From assembly GCA_011050675.1 (NCBI GenBank), contig DRFI01000027.1:47021-111020 (forward strand): a stretch of DNA of 64,000 nt, given 5' to 3'. A program made the translations under genes and the position numbers. Source of the stretch: Maribacter sp. (GTDB lineage Bacteria; Bacteroidota; Bacteroidia; Flavobacteriales; Flavobacteriaceae). This document shows, piece after piece, positions 27,128 to 37,191 of this stretch; the stretch's first letter is position 1; every line of letters starts with the position of its first letter. Below the pieces are notes generated by a model. It was not told where the DNA came from. It searched no databases and was given only the letters and a program-made list of their open reading frames with translations.

Positions 27128-28048
27128 TTATAAGTTTTTATTGAACCAATTAAGACCATCACCATAAATTATGTTTAACGGGGCATCTCTATGTTTGGCA
27201 TTATACCAAATAATTTTCTTAGGTTCTTCAGCTTTATTATATAATAATTTACTCATAGTAGGAGGGACTATTTCATCATTTTTGGCGTTTAGCATTAAAA
27301 ATGGACGCGGTGAAATTTGTGAAACAAAATTTAAAGGTTCTATAATGCTCACAAAGTCTTTTGCATCTTTAGTAAATGCATCTAGTTCATAAAGTAAATT
27401 GAGTTGTCCGCCGGCAAGTGCCACAATAGGTACTTTTATACGTTCGTCTACACCGCAAAAAACGGCACCAATAATTCCTCCAAGACTAATTCCATAATAC
27501 CCTATTCTATTTGGATCTAATTCTTTTTGGGTTTCAATGAAATCAATTGTTCTTCTTAAGTCAAAAACGGTTTGACTTATGATACTGCGAGACCAATACT
27601 TATAAGGTCCGGTTAAGTCGAAGTCAAAAGCTTCTCTTTTTCTATCACCATGTCCACTAATATCAATTCGCATTACGGCATAGCCATTCTTTAAAAATAA
27701 GTCATTTCCGAATTCTACATAATCTACTGACTTATGATCACCTAAACCGTGCATTAAAATAATTACCGGTAATGGGCTGGAGACGTTTTTAGGAAGACTT
27801 AAAAGAGCTGTAACTTTTCTACTGTTAACACTAGTATAATTAACGCTTAATAATTTAAAACTAGTGGTGTCTATTATTACCTCAACAGAATCATTTAAAG
27901 GTATTACCTGGTCATATTCATAATATTTTATAACAGGTAAGCCTTCTTGAGTATCGCTAAAAAAATGAAAAATGGCAAAGCCAAATAACCCTATAAAGGT
28001 TATTACTATGAGCCAAATCTGTTTTTTTTTAGAGAACTTCATCATCAT
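27128..28048 (-). CDS. Secreted or membrane-anchored alpha/beta hydrolase
   Basis: This 306-residue protein has an N-terminal hydrophobic anchor (IWLIVITFIGLFGFAIFHFF) and an alpha/beta-hydrolase domain. The oxyanion region is ILMHGLGDHKS near residue 97, the nucleophile Ser is in YYGISLGGIIG near 188, Asp in NAKNDEIVPP near 257 and His in NAKHRDAP near 284. The domain resembles dienelactone hydrolases and acetyl-esterases. The start is MMMKF; its first Met lies 20 bp inside the preceding gene and the third (28042) overlaps by 14 bp, so translation is likely coupled. De-esterification of a glycan or lipid is plausible; substrate unknown. Confidence 0.82.
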   Translation of the reverse strand: MMMKFSKKKQIWLIVITFIGLFGFAIFHFFSDTQEGLPVIKYYEYDQVIPLNDSVEVIIDTTSFKLLSVNYTSVNSRKVTALLSLPKNVSSPLPVIILMHGLGDHKSVDYVEFGNDLFLKNGYAVMRIDISGHGDRKREAFDFDLTGPYKYWSRSIISQTVFDLRRTIDFIETQKELDPNRIGYYGISLGGIIGAVFCGVDERIKVPIVALAGGQLNLLYELDAFTKDAKDFVSIIEPLNFVSQISPRPFLMLNAKNDEIVPPTMSKLLYNKAEEPKKIIWYNAKHRDAPLNIIYGDGLNWFNKNL

Positions 28049-29432
28049 CAGCTAAGTATACACGTGTGCTTTTGGTATATGTACCTCCGTTTGGATCGTC
28101 GTATTCAAAATCAATGTAAAATGCTTTATATCCTTTTTTAGGAAATAGAATTTTCTGCATGACCTCGCCATTATTAGATAAATTTATTTTGGTAGAACTC
28201 CATTCTTCATCCCTGAAATCCCGGTCATCAGAATCGGCCAGCCACAAATAACTAGCTTTAAGATTTTCAGAATTAGAATCTACAGTTAAGGTGGCAGATG
28301 TTTTATCGGTGATTAATTGGTATTCTATATCGGAATATGGTTTTTTAGTCAAAGTTTGCCCCCAAAATGCACTCAAAGCTTTTAACGCTTTTTCTCCTCC
28401 ATTAAGATTGTGACCGGCATTGGGTGTGTAATGAATATAATTTTCACCTGGTATTTCTTTTATATAATTCTTTATGGCATCAATTGGCCAATATTCATCA
28501 TTGGTTCCAATAAATATTAATTTGGGCATGGTAAGTTTTTCTTTATAAGAATAAGGGTCAATCATTTGCGTAAGTGCATTTCCTTCGGGAGTACTTACTG
28601 CCTGTGGAATTTCTAAATTTGTATAGTCTTGAATTTGAATACTATATTCATTCCAAGCGGTTAATTGATAATCAAGGCTCACTGGCATATTCAGAACATC
28701 AATAACCATTGGTCCAATGGCTTCTACTCTTTTGTCACTAGCACCTGTAAGCCAGGTGGTCCACCCTCTTTTTGAGGCTCCAGAAACGGTAAATCGAGTG
28801 ATGTCTTTTTTTAATTCTTTTTTTGAAAATTCCTGCACAGCATCCATGCCTTTTACAGCACTTTTAACCATTGGGAATAATAGGGGCCATGTATAATCTT
28901 TATCATTTTTGAAATTATGAAGCGTATACGATATAAGTTGATCTTCTACTAAATCATCTTTGTATAATGGTTGCATGGGTACTTGTCGTAAGATTGCTAC
29001 AATAGCGCTGTTTTTTTTTGCCATATTAGCCATAGGGGCCGATTCTTTACCTTCTTTTTCTTTTGTTTTCCAATTGGGCATGCCATCTGTTAAACTACCT
29101 CCAGTGATGAACAATAATGCTCCATCGTAAGTAATCGTCTTTGGTACAAATAGGGTCAATTGATGTTTCCAAGTGTGTTCTCTCCATTTTTGAGAAGTAA
29201 GTAATAGGTCATATGCTTTAACCCCTTCTAATTCAAAAGTATCTTTTAGTACCCATTGATACGCATTATCTTCTGTGCTTAAATAATTTTCCAATGCATT
29301 GCTTGGAGTGACTTCAAATGGTATTGTCGAGTCACCATTTACGGTTAAGTCTTTATTTTGCTTTGAATTATCTTTGCATGAAAAGCAAATTAATATGACA
29401 AATACTGGGATTAGCATTAAATATCTTCTCAT
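28029..29432 (-). CDS. PhoPQ-activated pathogenicity-related (PqaA-type) lipoprotein
   Basis: This 467-residue protein begins with a lipoprotein signal (PVFVILICFSC). The body matches the PqaA family: DLLLTSQKWREHTWKHQLTL, LLFITGGSLTDG near residue 105, VSGASKRGWTTWLTGA near 217 with the serine of an alpha/beta-hydrolase-like elbow, and PKLIFIGTNDEYWPIDA near 300. The family is named after a Salmonella gene; its biochemical role is poorly defined, and members are common in polysaccharide-degrading bacteria. Its end overlaps the next hydrolase gene. An esterase or peptidase activity is possible. Confidence 0.88.
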   Translation of the reverse strand: MRRYLMLIPVFVILICFSCKDNSKQNKDLTVNGDSTIPFEVTPSNALENYLSTEDNAYQWVLKDTFELEGVKAYDLLLTSQKWREHTWKHQLTLFVPKTITYDGALLFITGGSLTDGMPNWKTKEKEGKESAPMANMAKKNSAIVAILRQVPMQPLYKDDLVEDQLISYTLHNFKNDKDYTWPLLFPMVKSAVKGMDAVQEFSKKELKKDITRFTVSGASKRGWTTWLTGASDKRVEAIGPMVIDVLNMPVSLDYQLTAWNEYSIQIQDYTNLEIPQAVSTPEGNALTQMIDPYSYKEKLTMPKLIFIGTNDEYWPIDAIKNYIKEIPGENYIHYTPNAGHNLNGGEKALKALSAFWGQTLTKKPYSDIEYQLITDKTSATLTVDSNSENLKASYLWLADSDDRDFRDEEWSSTKINLSNNGEVMQKILFPKKGYKAFYIDFEYDDPNGGTYTKSTRVYLADDDEVL

Positions 29433-29461
29433 AATATAAAAGTTAAATTTTTTAATTATTT

Positions 29462-30751
29462 TTAATTCTCTGGTTTTGGATTGTTATTGATTAAATCTAA
29501 AAGTTCTGATGTAAGTATTTCTCCAGTACTCTCACCTAAGCTTGTACGACTAACGTATTTGTATCTCTTAAAGCTATTAAAGTCTTCTTTGGTAAGGATG
29601 TATCCAAAAGCGTCGTTGGTAAGTCCAAAAAGAAAAGGATGTGCTGTTGGCATTTTTCTTTTCAAATAATAACCAATATTAGGAAGTGCTTCGCCTGGTA
29701 TAGTTAGAATTTGTGCGGTTCCTATATTTAAAAGGTTTAGAGTGGTACTAATGGAATCTCCGTCGGATAGATCCTTAGTTAATGGTGAATTTTTAATTAC
29801 GAATTTTAATATTTCAGAATCGATTGGAAAAGTAACCTTCTTGTATGCACAATATATAGTTGCATTTGATTGAATGGGGGCATTCTTTACAATGCGAAGT
29901 GCCTCGTCTGCCAATAAGTTGCCAATTCTCTTACATTCTTCCCAGTCGTTCGCTTCTTTACCGTTCTCTAATCGGGTATCTGCGGTAACCATTCCACCTT
30001 GGGCACTATTCATAAATATTGCCATTCCACCTGTTTTTTCTTCTATACGATCATAAAGTGGACCTATCAAATCTGGACTTAAGATTCCTTGACTATTTCC
30101 AATTACTTCGGGGTGAATAGCATAATTCACTAAAGTAACAATTGGTTTTCCTTTATTTTTTCCTTGGGTTCCTATCGCTTGAATTACGCCGCAACGTGGG
30201 TCATAAAGCTCTGGGGCGTAGTAATTATATGCAATTTTACCTTCGGCATTACCGACAGCTATTTTTAATTGTGCTGGTTCGCATTTAAGTAAAGCTTCGT
30301 TTACTGCATCTGCAATTTGAATGACACACCAATTAAGGTACTCTAGATCTGCTCCATGTTGCCCTGTTTCATCAGGAAATGCATAGGCATCGGGGGCACT
30401 ATGCGTGTGGGTAGCACCTATAAGAATATTTTCAAAAGGAATATCTTTTATAAGCTTTCTTGATTTATCTCCAAGTGCGCTTGGCCACCCTAAATTATCA
30501 ATATTTACAATCGCTATTTTTTCATTTTCTTTTACAATTACCATAGCTCTTACAAAAAGGTCGCCATTTTTTTTAATTGCCATTTTAGGTGTTCCAACAC
30601 CTCCTGAAACTGAAATAAGGGGATTTGGGGTGATAATGCGCTTGGCCGAGCCAATTTTTAATTCTTGGGCGTTGCTTGCGATTGAAAATAGCATTAATAG
30701 AATTAAAAATGTCTTGTTGCTAAGTCCATTAAAATAAGAGCTATTTCTCAT
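29462..30751 (-). CDS. Neutral-ceramidase-like hydrolase (copy C)
   Basis: This 429-residue secreted protein (signal peptide ending SIASNAQ) has the ceramidase-type domain: IGSAKRIITPN near residue 33, DLFVRAMVIV, LIGATHTHSAPDAY near 112 and VNYAIHPEVIGN near 210 followed by LSPDLIGPLYD. Unlike copies A and B it has a cleavable signal peptide rather than a membrane anchor. It is the first gene of the operon, directly behind the divergent promoter region. Proteins of this branch are often annotated only as neutral/alkaline non-lysosomal ceramidase; true ceramide cleavage is unproven for them. Confidence 0.86.
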   Translation of the reverse strand: MRNSSYFNGLSNKTFLILLMLFSIASNAQELKIGSAKRIITPNPLISVSGGVGTPKMAIKKNGDLFVRAMVIVKENEKIAIVNIDNLGWPSALGDKSRKLIKDIPFENILIGATHTHSAPDAYAFPDETGQHGADLEYLNWCVIQIADAVNEALLKCEPAQLKIAVGNAEGKIAYNYYAPELYDPRCGVIQAIGTQGKNKGKPIVTLVNYAIHPEVIGNSQGILSPDLIGPLYDRIEEKTGGMAIFMNSAQGGMVTADTRLENGKEANDWEECKRIGNLLADEALRIVKNAPIQSNATIYCAYKKVTFPIDSEILKFVIKNSPLTKDLSDGDSISTTLNLLNIGTAQILTIPGEALPNIGYYLKRKMPTAHPFLFGLTNDAFGYILTKEDFNSFKRYKYVSRTSLGESTGEILTSELLDLINNNPKPEN

Positions 30752-30818
30752 ACATGATTAAATCTTAAAGGCTGTAATAGAGCTATGTATTACTCATTAC
30801 AAAATTTATATCGTAAGG

Positions 30819-30826
30819 CAAAATTA
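30819..30826 (-). promoter_or_regulatory. Candidate -7 element of the ceramidase operon
   Basis: On the minus strand this reads TAATTTTG, an exact TAnnTTTG, 67 bp before the copy C start. No TTG was found at standard spacing upstream, which could mean activator dependence or a wrong call. Confidence 0.35.
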
Positions 30827-30879
30827 TATGTAAAAAAATTAACTTAGGGTTAAGATATATTATGAAATTAATAACATAA

Positions 30880-30913
30880 TTGAAATAAACTGATAATTTA
30901 ATATCTAGTTTTG
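30880..30913 (+). promoter_or_regulatory. Candidate promoter of the PKD/SusC/SusD operon
   Basis: TTG at 30880-30882 and TAGTTTTG at 30906-30913 are separated by 23 bases, within the 17-23 range of the flavobacterial consensus TTG-N-TAnnTTTG. The leader to the ATG at 31048 would be about 130 bases. Confidence 0.42.
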
Positions 30914-31047
30914 GTTTTAGTCAACGATAGTTTAATGTTGAAAGGAGTTGGAATTAAACTATTGATGAAATAACATTTAAATAACCTAGGCTTAAAATTA
31001 ATAACGCGAGAATAATCCAGTTTTGTGCTGGTAAAAATCCACAGTTT

Positions 31048-32004
31048 ATGAGAAATAGATACCCATACTTATTTTCGGCAATTCTTTTATCAGTGTTACT
31101 GACATTTACTTCGTGTGATTCAGATGATAATTCTATTGACGTTGTTATTCCGTTAACAGCGGATATTTTTCATTCCGTAAATGGAAAAAAAGTTGATTTT
31201 CAAGGATTAACCAATAATGCAGTCTCTTGGTTATGGGACTTTGGCGATGGAACAACAAGTAGCGATAAAAACCCTTTACATTCATATAATGAAGGTGGAT
31301 ATTATGTGGCAACTCTAACGGCTACAAGCCAAAGTGGAGACGTCGAGACTGTCGAAATTAGCTTGGCTATTGATTTAACACCGTACGCTTTACTAGTAGG
31401 AAATCAAACAAAACCTGATTACCAGGGTAAAACATGGAAAATAAAGAGTGCTCATTCTAACAGTGATTATTTTGCTAATGCCGACACTTCCCTATCACCT
31501 TTTGATGGAGCGCCTAACCCCTTGCCTTCAGGAATATTCGGGGCTGGATTAGGCATGCCTGAAGTGTATGATGATGAATTCACTTTCTATTTCGATGGTA
31601 CTTATGAGCATGATGTAAAAGATGATGAAGGTGCTTTTAGTGGACTTGTTTATCAGTTCGTAACAACGGGAGGTGCTGGAATCTTAAATGATGGTGGTTC
31701 TGATTTCGGACTTTGTACTGGAGTTTATACACCTGATGCGAATGCTACGTTTACTTATGTTGAAAATGAAAATTTTCAGGTATCATCTGTATATGGACCT
31801 GACGGTACTTTAACCTATAGTGGTGTTAGTACGCTAGACTTCTCGGGTACCGAGTTTGTAGGTTTTTTAGATTTTGAAAGAAAAGTTATTATACAAGATA
31901 TAACGGATAGTGCCATGAGATTGGTAATGTTTATGGCTGCCTCTCCTGATTATATCGGAGTAAATACAAATGCCATAATACTGACCTTTGAAGTAGTAAA
32001 TTGA
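31048..32004 (+). CDS. PKD-domain surface lipoprotein
   Basis: This 318-residue lipoprotein (LLTFTSCDSDD) has a PKD domain at about residues 35-110, with the typical WLWDFGDGTTSSDKNPLHSY. The remaining 200 residues are beta-rich with a YYDG-like calcium-loop style (DDEFTFYFDGTYEHDVKDDEG) and resemble the surface glycan-binding or SusE/F-type proteins found with SusCD pairs. The acidic SCDSDDN start behind the lipidated Cys fits a Bacteroidota lipoprotein export signal, so I infer a cell-surface location. It precedes susC by 48 bp. Ligand binding is inferred from context only. Confidence 0.8.
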   Translation: MRNRYPYLFSAILLSVLLTFTSCDSDDNSIDVVIPLTADIFHSVNGKKVDFQGLTNNAVSWLWDFGDGTTSSDKNPLHSYNEGGYYVATLTATSQSGDVETVEISLAIDLTPYALLVGNQTKPDYQGKTWKIKSAHSNSDYFANADTSLSPFDGAPNPLPSGIFGAGLGMPEVYDDEFTFYFDGTYEHDVKDDEGAFSGLVYQFVTTGGAGILNDGGSDFGLCTGVYTPDANATFTYVENENFQVSSVYGPDGTLTYSGVSTLDFSGTEFVGFLDFERKVIIQDITDSAMRLVMFMAASPDYIGVNTNAIILTFEVVN

Positions 32005-32052
32005 ATCTGACTTATTGAGATAAACCAAAAAATAACCAATACAATATCAATT

Positions 32053-35000
32053 ATGGATACCAATTATTTTCAAATTAATATTAGAAGGTTCACCATAACC
32101 TTTCTTTCTTTGCTTTTGTTATTGGTGTGTTCCAGTATAAACGCACAGAATTCAAATTTTGAGGTTTCAGGAACGGTAACTTCTTCGGAGGATAATGTGC
32201 CTTTACCAGGTGTTAGCATTGTTTTAAAAGGAACAACTTCAGGAGTTACTACTGATTTTGATGGAAATTATAATGTAAAAGTTCCAAATGGAAACGGCAT
32301 TTTGATTTTCTCATATATTGGATTTCAAACACGCGAGATTTCAGTTAATAATAAATCAGCAATTAGTATTGTTCTAGAAGTTGATGCTCAAGCGCTTGAT
32401 GAAGTGGTGGTAACTGCTTTGGGTATAAAAAGAGCTGATAAATCTTTAGGCTATTCTGTAGAGAATGTTGCTGCAGAAGAATTGACAAGGGTCGCACAAG
32501 AAAATGTTTTAAACTCGTTGTCAGGAAAAGTTGCGGGGGTTACCCTTAACAGTACTGGTGGTACTGGTTCATCTGTGAGTATGGTTATTAGAGGGGCTAT
32601 TTCGTTAAGTTCTGATAATCAACCACTATTTGTAGTAGATGGTGTGCCAATAGCCAACTCGCTTAATAATATAGGTGGTTTCGGGGATAGAAACCCAGTA
32701 GATTACGGTAATGCCATATCAGATTTAGATCCACAAAGCATTGAAAATGTTTCTATATTAAAAGGTCCAAGTGCCGCAGCGCTTTATGGCTCACGTGCAG
32801 GAAATGGAGTGGTGTTGATTACAACCAAAAAAGGAAAAGATAATCAAAAGATGAAGGTAAACTTTACTTCTAACACAGTTTTTGATATTCCCTACAAATA
32901 CATAGATACACAATCTGAATATGGTTCGGGTTATTTTTCATACTCTCCAGAATCTCAAGGAGGTAGTTATATTATGCCAGACGTTATTCCTCAAGGCGGT
33001 AATGGTGGTCCTGGATTAGATCGAGGGTATTTTGCTGTGCAATGGAATTCTCCTTTAGATGCAAACGGTAACCCTATTCCTACAGCATTAAAATCATATC
33101 CAAACAATATAAAAGAATTTGTTCAAAATGGTATAACCACAACAAATAGTATGTCAGTCTCCAATAGTACGGAGTTTATGAATTATAGGTTGGGAGTTAC
33201 GAACATGAACAATACAGGCATAATTCCAAACTCAGACCTTAAGAGAAATAGTTTTTCACTATCTGCTTCTTCAAGTCTGGATGAAAAATTTACAGTAAGT
33301 ACTAATCTAAATGTGGTGCATAGCTATGCAGATAATCGTCCCGCATCAAACAGAGGTACAAACCCATTAGAGGCTGCGTATAATGTACCTGCTAACATAA
33401 ATATTTTAGATGTAAAGGATTATAAATTACCAGGAACGGATGTCTTTAACTTTTCTGACGATTACCCAAACCCTTGGTTCTTGGCAAATGAGGTTAATAA
33501 TAGTTTTTCAAGATTTCGAATTTATGGAAACTTGGCTTTGGACTGGCAAATTTCTCCTGAGTTTAATATAAGAAGTAGCTATAATTTAAATAGCTACAAT
33601 CAGACTCAAGAAACAAAAATGGCTCCCGGTTATAGTCGAGAATCTAACAATGGTACTTATGGTATAGGAACTACGGATGGTATTGAGACAAATATTGATA
33701 TACTGGCTTCCTTCACTAAAAAATGGGGAGATTTTGATATGACACTTTCTGGTGGTGGAAACTTAATGTACCAAAAGAACAAAGGTCTAAGTAATTCGGC
33801 AGCTTCTCGAGCCGGATTAATAGTTCCTAACCTGTTTACAGTTGATAACATTGCCGCAAGTTCTTTGGTGTATTCTAGTTTTGCTAGTGAAAGAGCTATC
33901 AACAGTGTATATGGATTAGCAAATTTCGGATATAAAGGAATGTTATATTTAGATGTAACAGCCAGAAATGATTGGTCTAGTACATTGCCGATAGATAACC
34001 GGTCTTACTTTTACCCTTCAGCTTCTTTAAGTTTTTTGGTTAATGAGTTAGTAGATATTCCAAAAGTAGATTTGTTTAAACTAAGAGGAGGTTGGGCACG
34101 TGTAGGTAATGATACCAATCCTTATCAATTGGGTGCTTATTACAATAATGCAGGTCAATGGGATAATGCAATTTTATATTCCGCTAGTAGTGGATTGAAT
34201 ACTCCTGGTCTTGAACCAGAAGAAGCTACTTCTAAAGAATTTGGAGTCGATTTAACTATGTTTAAAAACAGATTTAGATTTGAAGGAACGTACTATACTG
34301 TAGAGAATAGAAATCAGATAGTTCCGAATATTCCGATACCAGGCTCATCAGGTTATAGTAGTGTTAGTATAAATGCTGGGGTTTTAGAGAGTAAAGGTTA
34401 TGAGCTTTCTCTTGGTTTCACTCCAATCCGTACCGAGAATTGGAATTGGGACTTGAATGTAAATTATACGACCAATGAATCTAAAATTTTAGGTTTGGCA
34501 GACGGGGTTGATTATATCGAATTTTGGAGTGAGAACAAAAGTGTCTCTAGAGGGTATGTAGCCAATTCGGCAACAGGTGAAGATGGGTTGGTAGGAAATA
34601 TATACTCACCGAAAATTAAAAGGGTAACCGATGTCAATTCGCCTTATTATAATTATCCGCTTATTGGTCAAGGAGAGGATGCAGAGTGGTTGGCACAAGA
34701 AGAACGCGAAAAGGTTGGTAATTACAATCCAGACTTTGTTATGGGGTTACAATCTAGTTTATCGTATAAAAACTTCACCTTGAATATGACTTTTGATTGG
34801 CGCTCTGGTGGACAATATATGTCACAGACCTCTAGATACTTAGTAGAGGATGGTTATGGACAAAACGTTTTAGATAGATTAGATAACCCTGGTATTGCAG
34901 AAGCGGGTCCTGAGCTGAAACAATGGGTGCTAGACCATGCGGATGAATACCTTTATGGAGAAAATTTTCGATCAATTGGTGGGCCTCCAGGAAATGGAGG

Positions 35001-35460
35001 ATTTGCAGAAGATTTAGGAGGAAGTGTAGTCTATGATGGGATTTTTAATGCAGGTGTTGTAGGTGAGCATGACGAAAACGGAAATTTTATATTGGACTAT
35101 GAAAATTTAGGTGATGTGGGTACTAATTTTATTCCTTTCTCGGTAGCAAACCCATGGGATTTTGGAACACCGCATATGTATGATGCAGATTTTATTAAGC
35201 TTCGTGAAATTTCTTTGGGATATGATTTACCAGGAAAATATTTAAAAACAATAGGTATCGATAATTTAAATTTCGCTGTTTATAGTAGAAATATTATGCT
35301 ATGGACTAAAGATTCTGCTTTTGGAATTGATCCAGAAAGAGCTTTTCAAGCCGAATCAAGTAAGGACAATAGAGGTACTCAGTTCAAGCAGGGAGTGGAG
35401 CGTTATAACGTAGAACCTTGGTTGGTGCCAATTGGAATTAAGATTGCTGTAACATTTTAA
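32053..35460 (+). CDS. SusC/RagA-family TonB-linked outer membrane transporter
   Basis: This 1135-residue protein imports oligomers across the outer membrane using TonB energy. In order: signal peptide ending SSINAQ; carboxypeptidase-like regulatory domain (SGTVTSSEDNVPLPGVSIVLK, residues 37-115); the SusC plug signature LDEVVVTALGIKRADKSLGY near 115; plug NVLNSLSGKVAGV and LFVVDGVPI; LKGPSAAALYGSRAGNGVVLITTKKG near 236; and a 22-strand barrel ending in WLVPIGIKIAVTF. It lies 48 bp after the PKD gene and 17 bp before susD, so all three are one operon. Confidence 0.96.
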   Translation: MDTNYFQINIRRFTITFLSLLLLLVCSSINAQNSNFEVSGTVTSSEDNVPLPGVSIVLKGTTSGVTTDFDGNYNVKVPNGNGILIFSYIGFQTREISVNNKSAISIVLEVDAQALDEVVVTALGIKRADKSLGYSVENVAAEELTRVAQENVLNSLSGKVAGVTLNSTGGTGSSVSMVIRGAISLSSDNQPLFVVDGVPIANSLNNIGGFGDRNPVDYGNAISDLDPQSIENVSILKGPSAAALYGSRAGNGVVLITTKKGKDNQKMKVNFTSNTVFDIPYKYIDTQSEYGSGYFSYSPESQGGSYIMPDVIPQGGNGGPGLDRGYFAVQWNSPLDANGNPIPTALKSYPNNIKEFVQNGITTTNSMSVSNSTEFMNYRLGVTNMNNTGIIPNSDLKRNSFSLSASSSLDEKFTVSTNLNVVHSYADNRPASNRGTNPLEAAYNVPANINILDVKDYKLPGTDVFNFSDDYPNPWFLANEVNNSFSRFRIYGNLALDWQISPEFNIRSSYNLNSYNQTQETKMAPGYSRESNNGTYGIGTTDGIETNIDILASFTKKWGDFDMTLSGGGNLMYQKNKGLSNSAASRAGLIVPNLFTVDNIAASSLVYSSFASERAINSVYGLANFGYKGMLYLDVTARNDWSSTLPIDNRSYFYPSASLSFLVNELVDIPKVDLFKLRGGWARVGNDTNPYQLGAYYNNAGQWDNAILYSASSGLNTPGLEPEEATSKEFGVDLTMFKNRFRFEGTYYTVENRNQIVPNIPIPGSSGYSSVSINAGVLESKGYELSLGFTPIRTENWNWDLNVNYTTNESKILGLADGVDYIEFWSENKSVSRGYVANSATGEDGLVGNIYSPKIKRVTDVNSPYYNYPLIGQGEDAEWLAQEEREKVGNYNPDFVMGLQSSLSYKNFTLNMTFDWRSGGQYMSQTSRYLVEDGYGQNVLDRLDNPGIAEAGPELKQWVLDHADEYLYGENFRSIGGPPGNGGFAEDLGGSVVYDGIFNAGVVGEHDENGNFILDYENLGDVGTNFIPFSVANPWDFGTPHMYDADFIKLREISLGYDLPGKYLKTIGIDNLNFAVYSRNIMLWTKDSAFGIDPERAFQAESSKDNRGTQFKQGVERYNVEPWLVPIGIKIAVTF

Positions 35461-35477
35461 AAACTTAAACCGAAATC

Positions 35478-37124
35478 GTGATGAATCAAATAAAAAATAA
35501 ATTTACCATAGTGGTTTTAGGTCTTTTAGTGTTGGTTTCGTGCCATGGTCTAGAAGAGTTGAATGAAAATCCAGATAAAATTGGATCTGATAATGTGGAT
35601 CCCAATCTACTTGTTCCAACAGTTATTAATGGTGTTGGTAAGACAGTAGTGAGCCTAGGATTTGGTGATTTGGCAGGGGTAATGCAGCATACCCAAAAAG
35701 ATGGTTGGTCTAGCGGGCATAATGCCTATGACTGGGGTAATGATTCTCATAGTTGGAATAATTATTACTCGTTATTAATTAATGACAAGACCTTAATAGA
35801 AAAAGCAGAAATTGATAATCTAGATTTTCATCATGGCGTAGGTTTAATAATGAAGTCTTACCTATTCGGACTTCTAACTGATTTATGGGGTGATGCACCT
35901 TATACTAATGCATTAAGAGGTGATGAGGGAGCTGAGTTTTTTGATGCAACCTTTGATGATCAAAAAACAATATATGAAGGTATTCAAGCCGATTTAGAAA
36001 TAGCGAACGGTTTGTTATCTAAAAGTCAAGATTCTTATTTCAGTATTAATGAAGCCCAGGATATTCTTTATGGGGGTGACGTTGCTAAATGGAGAAAATT
36101 TGCCAATTCACTCTCTTTAAGATATTATATGAGATTATCTGCTAAAGAACCTGGTATTGCAGAGCAGGGTATTAAAAGGATTCTCTCAAATTCTTCGCAA
36201 TTCCCTTTGATTTTGAGTGCCGAGGATGATGCTAATATGGCTTACGTAGGTAATACTAATAACGATTCGTGGCCTACTAATACAAAGTTTGATACAGACC
36301 CTCAAGGATCTTATTTTAGAATAAAAATGGGTGCAACATTGGTAGAAGCCATGCAAGCTCTTGACGACCCAAGATTAGGGATTTGGGCTAATAAAATTGA
36401 ACAACCTATAGTTTTGGATGTTACAGATTACGTAGATGAAAATACAGGTGAAAGGCATGTTTCTCAAGCTACGGTTGATTCTTATGTAAACACGGTTGGA
36501 TATCCCGTTAATTATGACAAGAATTATGTTGGTCTTCCAACAGCTATGACTTTTGGCGCAGCCTATAATTTAAGCGAAAACGTGAATCAGGGTTCATATA
36601 ATCTTCATGTGTCACAGTTGAACGATATCTATAAAGAAGCTAGTGGTGATTTATTGCAAGCACGGTTAATTTCGGCTGCTGAAGTAAACTTTATTATTGC
36701 AGAGGCTGCTTCTAAAGGATGGGTTTCAGGTTCAGCAGAACTATATTATAATGAGGGAATCAAACAATCTTTAAATGCATGGGGAGTGGGAGATAGTTAT
36801 GCTGATTATATTTCAGGATCAGCAGCTTATGGTAGTTTTGAGGATATAATTACTCAAAAATGGATAGCTAGCTGGTCTTCAGCAACAGAAGCGTGGTTTG
36901 ATTATAGAAGGACTGGACTTCCTGAATTACAAACTGGACCCGCTAGTAAGCGTCCAGCTTTACCTTTAAGATTTTATTATCATATTAATGAAATTGATAA
37001 TAATTCAAATTCCACAGAGGCGATTGACAAGCTCGAACCGACACAATATAAAGGTGATGATGTTAGTAATAATAGTGCATGGTCTAAAATGTGGTTATTG
37101 CAGGGGACCAGTAAACCGTATTAG
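35478..37124 (+). CDS. SusD/RagB-family substrate-binding lipoprotein
   Basis: This 548-residue lipoprotein (VLGLLVLVSC) is the lid that delivers substrate to the SusC barrel. The start LEELNENPDKIGSDNVDPNLL is typical of the SusD-like family 2 (RagB-like) branch; later blocks GLLTDLWGDAPYTNAL, WRKFANSLSLRYYMRLS, EVNFIIAEAASKGW and QKWIASW are the usual TPR-like helices of SusD. Two adjacent Met codons start it. A strong terminator follows, so it ends the operon. The glycan specificity of this branch cannot be predicted by eye. Confidence 0.95.
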   Translation: MMNQIKNKFTIVVLGLLVLVSCHGLEELNENPDKIGSDNVDPNLLVPTVINGVGKTVVSLGFGDLAGVMQHTQKDGWSSGHNAYDWGNDSHSWNNYYSLLINDKTLIEKAEIDNLDFHHGVGLIMKSYLFGLLTDLWGDAPYTNALRGDEGAEFFDATFDDQKTIYEGIQADLEIANGLLSKSQDSYFSINEAQDILYGGDVAKWRKFANSLSLRYYMRLSAKEPGIAEQGIKRILSNSSQFPLILSAEDDANMAYVGNTNNDSWPTNTKFDTDPQGSYFRIKMGATLVEAMQALDDPRLGIWANKIEQPIVLDVTDYVDENTGERHVSQATVDSYVNTVGYPVNYDKNYVGLPTAMTFGAAYNLSENVNQGSYNLHVSQLNDIYKEASGDLLQARLISAAEVNFIIAEAASKGWVSGSAELYYNEGIKQSLNAWGVGDSYADYISGSAAYGSFEDIITQKWIASWSSATEAWFDYRRTGLPELQTGPASKRPALPLRFYYHINEIDNNSNSTEAIDKLEPTQYKGDDVSNNSAWSKMWLLQGTSKPY

Positions 37125-37155
37125 TATTTAAAATTTAGAGTTAGTTGAGTTTTAG

Positions 37156-37191
37156 AAAAAGAGGCTTAAAATCTAAAAGCCTCTTTTTTTT
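37156..37191 (+). terminator. Intrinsic terminator after susD
   Basis: A 12-bp perfect stem (AAAAAGAGGCTT / AAGCCTCTTTTT) with a 9-base loop continues into a run of T residues, 32 bp after the susD stop. Confidence 0.9.
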
